A DNA stretch of 13,605 nt from CAYPXJ01 sp964414595 (GTDB lineage: Bacteria > Pseudomonadota > Alphaproteobacteria > Rickettsiales > CAIJLX01). This document shows, piece by piece, positions 6,097 to 12,212 of the stretch (its first letter is position 1; each line of letters opens with the position of its first letter). Position numbers and translations under genes: made by a program. The stretch lies in contig CAYPXJ010000041.1 in assembly GCA_964414595.1 (NCBI GenBank), forward strand, positions 1-13,605, written 5' to 3'. Under the pieces are notes generated by a model, which saw nothing but the letters and a program-made list of their open reading frames with translations, did not search any database and was not told where the DNA came from.

Positions 6097-7028
6097 GACG
6101 AACCTTTGGCAAGTGGGTGATGTTTCTCAACCACCTGTTTTAGCCGTTTTCCCGCCACATGCGTATAAATTTGTGTCGTGGAAATATCGGAATGGCCGAG
6201 CAGCTCCTGCACCACTTTGAGATTCGCGCCATGATCCAGCAGATGCGTCGCGAACGAATGACGAATCACATGCGGCGAAATCCGCGCCGGGTCGATGCCC
6301 GCACGTGCGGCGAGCGCACGCAACTCCAGAAAAAAATTCTGCCGCGAAATTGGCTTATCGCCTTTCGCTTTACGTTTACCCATCGAGGGAAACACCCAGA
6401 GCGATTTTTTCCCAGCGAGCGTTTTCTCGCGCAAAGATAAATACGCCTCCAGCGCCTTCACCGCCGGTGCGTTGAGCAACACCACGCGCTCTTTATTACC
6501 CTTGCCGCGCACGAGTAAAAACGGCTCCAACTCGCCAGAAGTTTTTCGCCGCAGCATCGCCATTTTAAGCTGCACCAACTCACTCACGCGCAGGCCGGAC
6601 GCGTAAATAATTTCCAGCATCGCGTGCAACCGTACACCGGCAAAACGCGTATCTTCCTCCGCCGCCTGTAGTAAATTTTTCACCTCTTCCTCCGAAAGAT
6701 TTTTCGGAAGTTTCCGCGCCGCTTTTGGCCGCACGATCTGCCGCGCGGGATTATCGGCGCGAATTTTCTCGCTCTGTAAAAATTGGTAAAATTGCCGGAA
6801 CGCCGAAATTTTTCGGCTCACGCTGCTCGGCGCGAGTTTCTTCTGATGCAGCGATTGAAAATACGCGGTTAGATTTTCGGTATCCGCATCGCGCAGCGAA
6901 CCATGCGATAGAAAATCCTGCAAATCCCGGCGATACGCAGCAATACTATGCGCGGAAGCAGCGCGTTCGGCCGCCATCATTTCTAGAAAATTATCAATCA
7001 GCCGCTTTTCAGCGTCTTGACCAACCAC
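6093..7028 (-). CDS. xerD: Site-specific tyrosine recombinase XerD
   Basis: Recombinase that, with XerC, resolves chromosome dimers at dif during cell division under FtsK control. 311 residues, the usual length. The N-terminal SAM-like DNA-binding domain spans about 8-95 (FLEMMAAERAAS, SIAAYRRDL) and the catalytic domain about 105-300. All catalytic residues are visible: Arg147 (YASGLRVSEL), Lys176 (RGKGNKERVV), His253 and Arg256 (SPHVIRHSFATHLL), His279 (ELLGHSDI) and Tyr288 (TTQIYTHV). The reading frame begins with GTG at 7028, two bases after the stop of the upstream membrane-anchored protein; no ATG fits the N-terminal domain. XerD rather than XerC is favoured by the GHSDISTTQIYTHV ending and the synteny with aroK. 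It is not next to integrase targets, so I read it as the housekeeping enzyme. Confidence 0.93.
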   Translation of the reverse strand: MVGQDAEKRLIDNFLEMMAAERAASAHSIAAYRRDLQDFLSHGSLRDADTENLTAYFQSLHQKKLAPSSVSRKISAFRQFYQFLQSEKIRADNPARQIVRPKAARKLPKNLSEEEVKNLLQAAEEDTRFAGVRLHAMLEIIYASGLRVSELVQLKMAMLRRKTSGELEPFLLVRGKGNKERVVLLNAPAVKALEAYLSLREKTLAGKKSLWVFPSMGKRKAKGDKPISRQNFFLELRALAARAGIDPARISPHVIRHSFATHLLDHGANLKVVQELLGHSDISTTQIYTHVAGKRLKQVVEKHHPLAKGSS

Positions 7029-7030
7029 AA

Positions 7031-7387
7031 TTAAGGCTGATTCAGCGGTTCACCCGTCGGCGCACCACTGCCCGGCATCACTTCCGCAGGCACCTGATCA
7101 CCCGTATGCGGTGAAACTGGTGGCGCAATATCTTCCTGAACTTCCTGTTCACCGGTTGGCGCAACTGGCTCGGTCACAGGCGGCACAACAGGCTCGGCGC
7201 TAGGCACAGCATTAGCGGGAACTTCCGCTGTCGGCGCTTCTGCGGGCGCAGCAGCCGGAGCGCTATCCTTAAATTGTTCATTCGTGAGCGATTTTTCAAC
7301 AGGCGTAGTTGGCGCCTCCGGTTTCTGGCTTAAATAATAAAGGCCGCCAGCAACAGCTAGCACAATGAGAATGAACAAAAATTTCAT
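7031..7387 (-). CDS. Membrane-anchored Pro/Ala/Glu-rich hypothetical protein
   Basis: 118 residues. One N-terminal hydrophobic segment (KFLFILIVLAVAGGLYYL, 2-19) is followed by a low-complexity tail rich in Pro, Ala, Glu and Val to the end, with no predicted fold, no cysteine and a net acidic composition. APTGE occurs twice (76-80, 109-113). The likely topology is one membrane anchor with a disordered periplasmic tail. The start at 7387 is set by GGAGGG six bases upstream; the open frame continues to 7447 but the extra 20 residues lack a site and would overlap aroK. It is the first gene of a unit with xerD (two-base gap) and the esterase. I recognise no family and give no function; the tail could span the periplasm or act as a tether. 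Confidence 0.78.
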   Translation of the reverse strand: MKFLFILIVLAVAGGLYYLSQKPEAPTTPVEKSLTNEQFKDSAPAAAPAEAPTAEVPANAVPSAEPVVPPVTEPVAPTGEQEVQEDIAPPVSPHTGDQVPAEVMPGSGAPTGEPLNQP

Positions 7388-7393
7388 GGATAT

Positions 7394-7399
7394 CCCTCC
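7394..7399 (-). promoter_or_regulatory. Strong ribosome binding site of the Pro/Ala-rich protein
   Basis: GGAGGG on the minus strand, six bases before the ATG at 7387. It is the best Shine-Dalgarno in the window and fixes a start 20 codons inside the longer open frame. Confidence 0.7.
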
Positions 7400-7446
7400 G
7401 TGTTCGTTGTACTTCTTATCTCTATTCGTTTGGAAAGAAAAAAGCA

Positions 7447-7962
7447 ATGGTATACACGCCGGAAAAACCGATTGTATTGGTTGGCATTATGGGCGCAGGT
7501 AAAACAACAGTAGGCCGGCGGCTTGCACGCAAACTCTCTATCCCCTTCAAGGATTCTGACAAAGTGATTGAGGATAAAGCCGGCATGTCGATTGCCGAAA
7601 TTTTTGAAACGCTGGGTGAAAAAGAATTTCGACGCATGGAAAAGGAAACCATCGCCGGGTTGCTTAAAAAGGATAAACCGATTGTGCTCGCCACAGGTGG
7701 AGGTGCATTTCTTGATGACGAAACCCGCGCAATGATTTTAGAAAATTCTATTTCTGTATGGCTGCGCGCGGATCTCGAAGTGTTGGTAGAACGTGTGAGC
7801 CGCAAAAAAAATCGCCCTATTCTGGAGCGAGGTGATAAGCGCCAAATCTTAAGCAAACTGATTGAAGAACGTTATCCCATCTACAAAGAAGCCGAAATTG
7901 TCGTAGATAGCGGCCAGGGTCCGCATTATAAAATAGTCGATGAAATCATCTGGAAATTATGA
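7447..7962 (+). CDS. aroK: Shikimate kinase
   Basis: Phosphorylates shikimate at the 3-hydroxyl with ATP, the fifth step of the shikimate pathway to chorismate. 171 residues, the normal length. P-loop GIMGAGKTT (13-21) with Lys19; shikimate-binding Asp38 in FKDSDKVIE (the D-x-D is complete, Asp36 and Asp38); Arg62 in EKEFRRMEKE; GGG loop in LATGGGAF (81-88); lid residue Arg123 in NRPIL; and Arg142 in ERYPIYKEA. A weak GGAAAG lies nine bases before the ATG. The stop overlaps the aroB start by four bases (ATGA), so the two are translationally coupled. It diverges from the Pro/Ala-rich gene with 59 bases between the starts. Confidence 0.96.
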   Translation: MVYTPEKPIVLVGIMGAGKTTVGRRLARKLSIPFKDSDKVIEDKAGMSIAEIFETLGEKEFRRMEKETIAGLLKKDKPIVLATGGGAFLDDETRAMILENSISVWLRADLEVLVERVSRKKNRPILERGDKRQILSKLIEERYPIYKEAEIVVDSGQGPHYKIVDEIIWKL

Positions 7963-9059
7963 AGCCGCATCGTGTCACCGTCGCGCTGGGTAAGCGCAGT
8001 TATGATATTCTCATCGGCGCCGATTTGCTGAAGCGCACGGGCGCGCTTATCGCACCGCTTCTGCCGCAAAAACGCGTCGTCATCATTACGGATACCGAAG
8101 TTGCTAAACGCCATCTTAAAACGTTGCAGAATGCGCTAACTAAAAGCAACGTTGCGCATCAAAGCATCATTCTGCCCTCGGGTGAAAAAACGAAATCCTA
8201 TGCCCAGTTTCAAAAATTGCTGGAGCAAATTCTTAAACTTACGATTGATCGCAAAACAACGCTTGTCGCACTCGGCGGCGGTGTAATTGGCGATATCACG
8301 GGTTTTGCGGCAAGCGTACTTCTGCGCGGGATTCCTTTCATTCAAATTCCCACCACGCTGCTGGCGATGGTGGATAGCTCTGTGGGCGGAAAAACCGGCA
8401 TTAACAGCGCCCACGGCAAAAATCTTATTGGTAGTTTCTATCAGCCTATGTGCGTTTTGGCAGATACTGCACTGCTGAAAACTTTGCCCAAACGCGAATT
8501 GCTCGCGGGTTATGCAGAAATCGTAAAATATGGGCTTATCAATGATTCCGCATTTTTCGCATGGCTTGAAAAACATCATCGTGATGTCCTCTCACTCAAG
8601 CCAAAATTCATCGCGCAGGCGGTGAAAATAAGCTGCGAGGCAAAGGCCGGCATTGTCACCCGTGATGAAAAAGAAAGTGGCGAGCGTATGCTCCTCAACC
8701 TGGGTCATACGTTTGGTCATGCGCTGGAAGCAGCCTTTGGCTATTCCGGAAAACTACTGCATGGTGAGGCCGTAGCCATCGGCATGAAACTTGCCGCCGA
8801 TCTTTCCGCGCATCTTGGCTTATGCGACAAAACCACGCCGGAGCGTATTGTCAAACACATGAAAGCCTCCGGTCTGCCGTATAAAATTCCAACCGGTAAA
8901 AAACTATCCGCCTCAATGCTGCTGAAAACTATGTATAAAGATAAAAAGGCAGAAAAAGGCACGCTTGTTCTCATTTTGCTGAAAGGCATCGGCAAGGCAT
9001 TTGTCGCGCGCGATGTCCGTGCCGCGGATATCCAAAAAATCTGGCAGCAAAATCTTTAA
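7959..9059 (+). CDS. aroB: 3-dehydroquinate synthase
   Basis: Converts the seven-carbon sugar acid DAHP to 3-dehydroquinate, the second step of the shikimate pathway, using NAD and a divalent metal. 366 residues, normal length. NAD-binding and active-site motifs: PSGEKTKS (73-80), LGGGVIGDITGFAAS (105-119), LLRGIPFIQIPTTLLAMVDS (121-140), SVGGKTGIN (141-149) and HGKNLIGSFYQP (152-163). Metal ligands are Glu187 (AGYAEIVKYG), His250 (NLGHTFGH) and His268 (LLHGEAVAIGM). All expected residues are present. It is coupled to aroK by a four-base overlap and followed after three bases by the CNNM/CorC gene, so the three form one likely operon. Confidence 0.97.
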   Translation: MKPHRVTVALGKRSYDILIGADLLKRTGALIAPLLPQKRVVIITDTEVAKRHLKTLQNALTKSNVAHQSIILPSGEKTKSYAQFQKLLEQILKLTIDRKTTLVALGGGVIGDITGFAASVLLRGIPFIQIPTTLLAMVDSSVGGKTGINSAHGKNLIGSFYQPMCVLADTALLKTLPKRELLAGYAEIVKYGLINDSAFFAWLEKHHRDVLSLKPKFIAQAVKISCEAKAGIVTRDEKESGERMLLNLGHTFGHALEAAFGYSGKLLHGEAVAIGMKLAADLSAHLGLCDKTTPERIVKHMKASGLPYKIPTGKKLSASMLLKTMYKDKKAEKGTLVLILLKGIGKAFVARDVRAADIQKIWQQNL

Positions 9060-9062
9060 TCT

Positions 9063-10343
9063 ATGGAAGATTCCATTTTATTCACGCTGCTTTCGTTTGT
9101 TGGGCTCTTATTCTGCTCGGCGTTTTTTTCGGCCAGCGAAACCAGCATCACCGCGATCTCCCGTGCCAAGCTGCATAAACTGGTAACAGAGGGCAATAAG
9201 CGGGCCAAACTTGTAACGAAGCTGCGAGAGAATAAAGATAACCTGATTGGCGGTATTTTGCTTGGTAACAATGCGGTGAATACAGGCGCCACCGCGATGG
9301 CCACCGCCCTTGCGATTCAAATTTTTGGCGATAATGGAGTAGCCATCGCTACGGTGGTTGTGACGATCCTTATTTTGATGTTTGGAGAAGTGCTGCCCAA
9401 GAGCATTGCTTTCAGTTTTCCGGAACGTTTTGCCCTTTTCCTGGCTCCCTTTCTGTATCCATTTATTTTTATTGTGAGGCCCATCACCAATGCGCTGCGT
9501 TTTATGACCGAAGCGGTGCGTAAAGTTCTGCATCTCAAACCCAATCCCGATTTTGATATGACCGGCCTTGATATCCTGCGCGGCGCGATTGAGCTGCATC
9601 ACCAAGAAGGCATCGTGGTGAAAAAGGATCGCGATATGCTCGGCAGTATCATCGACCTCGAAGAAATCGAAGTTAGCCACATCATGATTCACCGTAAAAA
9701 TATCGAAATGATCGATATTGATGCACCGATTGGTAAAATCATGCACGATGCGATGGAAAGCACCTATACACGCATCCCCCTTTACCAAAAAAGCCCGGAT
9801 AACATTATCGGCATTTTGCATATCAAAGATTTGCTGCGCTTCACGCGTCAACATGCACAGCCCATCAGCAAGCAGGAGCTGAAAGCCATTTTGCGTACAC
9901 CTTGGTATATCCCGCGCACCACCACACTTAAAAAACAGCTCACTTCATTCCTCGCCAAGAAAAATCATTTTTCGTTGGTGGTAGATGAATATGGCGTGCT
10001 GCTAGGTTTAATAACGCTGGAAGATATTCTGGAAGAAATTGTTGGCCAAATTGAAGACGAGCACGATATCACCACGCCCGGCATCCGTAAACTTTCTGCT
10101 AACGAATATGCGATTGAAGGCAGTGTCACCGTGCGCGATTTGAACCGTGAATTGGATCTTAAATTGCCGGNNNNNNNNNNAGCCAGCACCCTCGCCGGCC
10201 TTATTATTTACAAAGCGCGTTTAATTCCCGAGATGGGACAAAAATTCCGCTTCTTTGGTTTGCGTTTTGAAATTCTTAAAAAAACGCGCAACCAGATCAC
10301 GCGTGTGAAAATCACTTTGCCGAAAAAACAAAACAGAAATTAA
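9063..10343 (+). CDS. CNNM/DUF21 - CBS pair - CorC_HlyC membrane protein (assembly gap inside)
   Basis: Membrane protein of the CNNM/CorC family, some members of which export Mg2+; older annotations say hemolysin HlyC/CorC. The DUF21/CNNM transmembrane domain covers about 1-190, with FFSASETSI (21-29) and FGEVLPKSIA (107-116) and hydrophobic segments near 5-22, 62-90, 92-108 and 124-140. Two CBS domains lie at about 205-265 and 272-330 (RIPLYQ, IIGILHIKDLL; FSLVVDEYGVLLGLITLEDILEEIVG). The CorC_HlyC domain covers about 345-422 (GQKFRFFGLRFEIL, RNQITRVKI). Ten Ns interrupt codons 370-373; the frame is the same on both sides, so the gene looks intact. The gap replaces the acidic stretch usually found between LP and ASTLAG. 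Three bases separate it from aroB. Substrate is inferred only from the family. Confidence 0.92.
   Translation: MEDSILFTLLSFVGLLFCSAFFSASETSITAISRAKLHKLVTEGNKRAKLVTKLRENKDNLIGGILLGNNAVNTGATAMATALAIQIFGDNGVAIATVVVTILILMFGEVLPKSIAFSFPERFALFLAPFLYPFIFIVRPITNALRFMTEAVRKVLHLKPNPDFDMTGLDILRGAIELHHQEGIVVKKDRDMLGSIIDLEEIEVSHIMIHRKNIEMIDIDAPIGKIMHDAMESTYTRIPLYQKSPDNIIGILHIKDLLRFTRQHAQPISKQELKAILRTPWYIPRTTTLKKQLTSFLAKKNHFSLVVDEYGVLLGLITLEDILEEIVGQIEDEHDITTPGIRKLSANEYAIEGSVTVRDLNRELDLKLPXXXXASTLAGLIIYKARLIPEMGQKFRFFGLRFEILKKTRNQITRVKITLPKKQNRN
10171..10180. other. Assembly gap of ten Ns
   Basis: Ten undetermined bases inside the CNNM/CorC gene. Ten is a common fixed placeholder, so the true length is unknown. 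The flanks read LP and ASTLAG. My recollection of relatives has three residues here, while the Ns allow four. Confidence 0.95.
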
Positions 10344-10798
10344 AGCGCAAGTTTGGTAATGGCGGCGCGCGCCAACGCATCCGCCGCATCATTATCGGGG
10401 TGATTGGAGTGGCCTTTTACCCAATGCCATTTTACCTGATGCTTTGCCGCCGCCTCTTCGAGCAGCAACCATAAATCCTGATTCGCCACCGGCTTTTTGT
10501 TTGAATTTTTCCAGCCGTTTTTCTTCCAACCGTGCAGCCATTCCGTAATCCCTTGGCGCAAATAATTACTATCCGTGTAAAGATCTACCTTCGCCGGCTT
10601 TTTCAGCGCGCGCAGCGCCTCAATCGCCGCCATCAATTCCATGCGATTATTGGTTGTAATACTCTCCGCGCCCGAAAGTTCTTTTTGCACCGCACCATAG
10701 CGCAAAATCGCGCCCCAGCCGCCCGGCCCGGGGTTTCCGGAGCAAGCGCCATCTGTATAGATAACAACGTGTGGTAGAGAGTCGGATTCCCGCTTCAT
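10340..10798 (-). CDS. rnhA: Ribonuclease HI
   Basis: Cleaves the RNA strand of RNA-DNA hybrids, removing R-loops and primers. 152 residues, standard length for the single-domain enzyme. Catalytic carboxylates: Asp16 (YTDGACSGNPGPGGWG), Glu54 (NRMELMAAIEAL), Asp76 (LYTDSNYL) and Asp140 (HPDNDAADALARAA), with His130 in WVKGHSNHP. The basic protrusion is present (WLHGWKKNGWKNSNKKP). The open frame runs 24 codons further upstream, but the ATG at 10798 matches the family N-terminus; the longer form would extend past the start of the divergent patatin gene. Its stop overlaps that of the convergent CNNM/CorC gene (10340-10343). No clear Shine-Dalgarno. Confidence 0.96.
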   Translation of the reverse strand: MKRESDSLPHVVIYTDGACSGNPGPGGWGAILRYGAVQKELSGAESITTNNRMELMAAIEALRALKKPAKVDLYTDSNYLRQGITEWLHGWKKNGWKNSNKKPVANQDLWLLLEEAAAKHQVKWHWVKGHSNHPDNDAADALARAAITKLAL

Positions 10799-10816
10799 GG
10801 AATGAGGCTTGTAAGG

Positions 10817-10822
10817 TATAAT
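10817..10822 (+). promoter_or_regulatory. Probable -10 box for the patatin-like gene
   Basis: Perfect TATAAT, 42 bases before the GTG at 10859. The -35 region at the right distance (TTCATG) matches poorly. A transcript starting near 10829 would exclude the upstream ATG at 10802 and supports the GTG start. Confidence 0.45.
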
Positions 10823-10849
10823 GATAGGCAGTATAGAAACCTCCGGAGC

Positions 10850-10853
10850 GAGG
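10850..10853 (+). promoter_or_regulatory. Ribosome binding site of the patatin-like gene
   Basis: GAGG, five bases before GTG 10859. Together with the TATAAT at 10817 it favours this start over the in-frame ATG at 10802. Confidence 0.5.
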
Positions 10854-10858
10854 CGAAA

Positions 10859-11884
10859 GTGCAAAATCAATCAAGAGAGAAAAAAACGCTAAATCTGGCG
10901 TTGCAGAGCGGTGGAGCCCATGGTGCCTTCACCTGGGGCGTGCTGGATTATCTGTTGGAAGATGAGCGTATTGATGTGGAAGGCATTAGCGGCGCCGGCG
11001 CGGGAGCGATTAATGGCAGCTTGCTGGCTTATGGCCTTTCCACCGGCGATCGCGCCAAAGCCAAAGAGCTGCTGGAAAGTTTTTGGAAAAAAATCAGCAT
11101 CTCGGCGGATATCTTAAACCCCTCGATGGTGGATAAATTTTTTTCCGGCATGGATTTCATGGCACCCGGGTACATGGCCATGGATTACATGATGCGAATG
11201 ATGTCGCCCTATCAGTTTAATTTCTTCAATTTGAATCCGCTTAAAGATGTGCTGGAAGAATTGATCGATTTTAATCGTCTCAGCCGTGAAAATAAGAAAA
11301 AACTTTTTATCAACGCCACGAATGTCAAAACCAGTAAATCCAAAATCTTTGCGGGCAAAGATCTGACCATTGAGGCGTTGCTTGCCTCTGCCTGTCTGCC
11401 CTATCTTTATAAAAGCGTGGAAATTAACGGTGAGCATTATTGGGATGGCAGTTACTCTGCGAACCCCAGCCTTTATCCCCTCATCCGCCGGTGTGAATCG
11501 TCTGATATTTTGCTGGTGCAGGTGAATCCGATGGGTGCGGACGATGTGCCGCGTACTTCGCAGGATATTATGGATCGTATTAACGAAATCAGTTTCAACC
11601 GCGCGCTGATTGATAGCATGCGTATGATTTCCTTTATCAACCACATGATTGAAAAGAATGCGCTTTCGCACAAAGATTATAAATATGTTTTCATGCACGC
11701 GATCGACGCGGAAGACATGATGCGCGGTCTTGGCAATGCCAGCAAATTGAATGCGGATTGGCAGTTTTTAACGCATATGCGTGATGCGGGACGTCAGGCC
11801 GCAGAAGAATGGCTGCGGACACATTACGAAAACATCGCCGTGCGTTCCACGGTCGATATTCACGATCGTTATATTAGGAATTAG
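10859..11884 (+). CDS. Patatin-like protein with the catalytic serine replaced by glycine
   Basis: 341 residues from GTG 10859, belonging to the patatin-like phospholipase family by overall pattern. The glycine-rich oxyanion loop is LALQSGGAHGAFTWG (13-27). The nucleophile region reads EGISGAGAGAING (41-53), where relatives have ISGTSAGA, so the GxSxG serine is Gly47. The dyad aspartate is kept as Asp196 in WDGSYSANP. Other family landmarks are present: SPYQFNFFNLNPL (116-128), FINATNVKT (150-158), ASACLPYLYKSVEING (176-191), ILLVQVNP (217-224) and SKLNADWQFLTHMRDAGR (295-312). Known enzymes of this fold are lipid acyl hydrolases using a Ser-Asp dyad; without the serine this copy is probably not a hydrolase. 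The frame is full length with no internal stop, so it is not a decayed pseudogene. An ATG at 10802 would lie upstream of the probable -10. It overlaps the 3' end of convergent rpmE by 11 bases. Confidence 0.88.
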   Translation: MQNQSREKKTLNLALQSGGAHGAFTWGVLDYLLEDERIDVEGISGAGAGAINGSLLAYGLSTGDRAKAKELLESFWKKISISADILNPSMVDKFFSGMDFMAPGYMAMDYMMRMMSPYQFNFFNLNPLKDVLEELIDFNRLSRENKKKLFINATNVKTSKSKIFAGKDLTIEALLASACLPYLYKSVEINGEHYWDGSYSANPSLYPLIRRCESSDILLVQVNPMGADDVPRTSQDIMDRINEISFNRALIDSMRMISFINHMIEKNALSHKDYKYVFMHAIDAEDMMRGLGNASKLNADWQFLTHMRDAGRQAAEEWLRTHYENIAVRSTVDIHDRYIRN

Positions 11885-12113
11885 CTTTTTTGCCGATGTT
11901 AAGGCCGGCGAAACGGTTATTAAATTTCGCCACTTGGCTTGCGCGCTCGTTCACAAAGCCGGTACCGCCCGTCCAAGCCGGATGGGTCAGCGGGTCCACG
12001 TCCAGAGTCATCTGGTCGCCGGTAGCGCCCCAGGTTGAACGGGTTACAAAGCTGGTACCATCGGTCATTTTGATGGTAACGTAGTGATAATCAGGGTGAA
12101 CGCCTTGTTTCAT
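11874..12113 (-). CDS. rpmE: 50S ribosomal protein L31
   Basis: Small protein of the large ribosomal subunit near the central protuberance, bridging toward the small subunit. 79 residues: MKQGVHPDYHYVTIKMTDG at the start, TRSTWG (24-29), LDVDPLTHPAWTGG (37-50) and QVAKFNNRFAG (60-70). It lacks the C-x-x-C zinc motif, as in other alphaproteobacterial L31 proteins. AAGGA seven bases upstream of the ATG (12121-12125 on the minus strand) supports the start. The last codons overlap the 3' end of the patatin-like gene by 11 bases. A leader hairpin at 12136-12166 may control it. Confidence 0.96.
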   Translation of the reverse strand: MKQGVHPDYHYVTIKMTDGTSFVTRSTWGATGDQMTLDVDPLTHPAWTGGTGFVNERASQVAKFNNRFAGLNIGKKANS

Positions 12114-12135
12114 AACACAATCCTTCGTAAGAGGC

Positions 12136-12166
12136 GCATCTTTTAAGCCAATTTAGCTTGAGATGC
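12136..12166 (-). promoter_or_regulatory. Leader hairpin upstream of rpmE, possible L31 autoregulatory element
   Basis: GCATCT (12136-12141) pairs with AGATGC (12161-12166) and the inner AAGC pairs with GCTT around a seven-base loop, with a 3x1 internal loop between. It lies 22 bases upstream of the rpmE start, just before its Shine-Dalgarno. No U tract follows, so it does not look like a terminator. Autoregulatory L31 leaders are known in several other bacterial groups; here the role is inferred. Confidence 0.4.
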
Positions 12167-12170
12167 AAGT

Positions 12171-12198
12171 GTAATATCGCTTTTATTCTTTCCGCCAA
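12171..12198 (-). promoter_or_regulatory. Possible rpmE promoter
   Basis: On the minus strand TTGGCG (12193-12198) and TATTAC (12171-12176) are 16 bases apart, each matching four of six consensus positions. A transcript from here would include the leader hairpin at 12136-12166. Confidence 0.35.
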
Positions 12199-12212
12199 TC
12201 GATTACGTAGTC

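Noticed and set aside
6093..7028. Phage or island integrase rather than housekeeping XerD
   Set aside because: No tRNA, attachment repeats or mobile genes are nearby. The length, motifs and neighbours (aroK, aroB) fit chromosomal xerD.
9108..9854. Minus-strand open frame of 248 codons
   Set aside because: Fully antisense to the CNNM/CorC gene, with a His/Asn-rich translation that looks like a shadow and no start signal.
10802..10858. ATG start for the patatin-like gene
   Set aside because: It lies upstream of a perfect TATAAT at 10817 and lacks a ribosome binding site. GTG 10859 has GAGG five bases upstream and sits nine residues before the family's LNLALQ start.
11114..11698. Minus-strand open frame of 194 codons inside the patatin-like gene
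   Set aside because: Antisense shadow rich in His and Ile with no family motif. The plus-strand frame matches patatin landmarks throughout.
12136..12166. Hairpin upstream of rpmE as a rho-independent terminator
   Set aside because: It lies between two divergent gene starts, has no following U tract, and its stem is broken by an internal loop.
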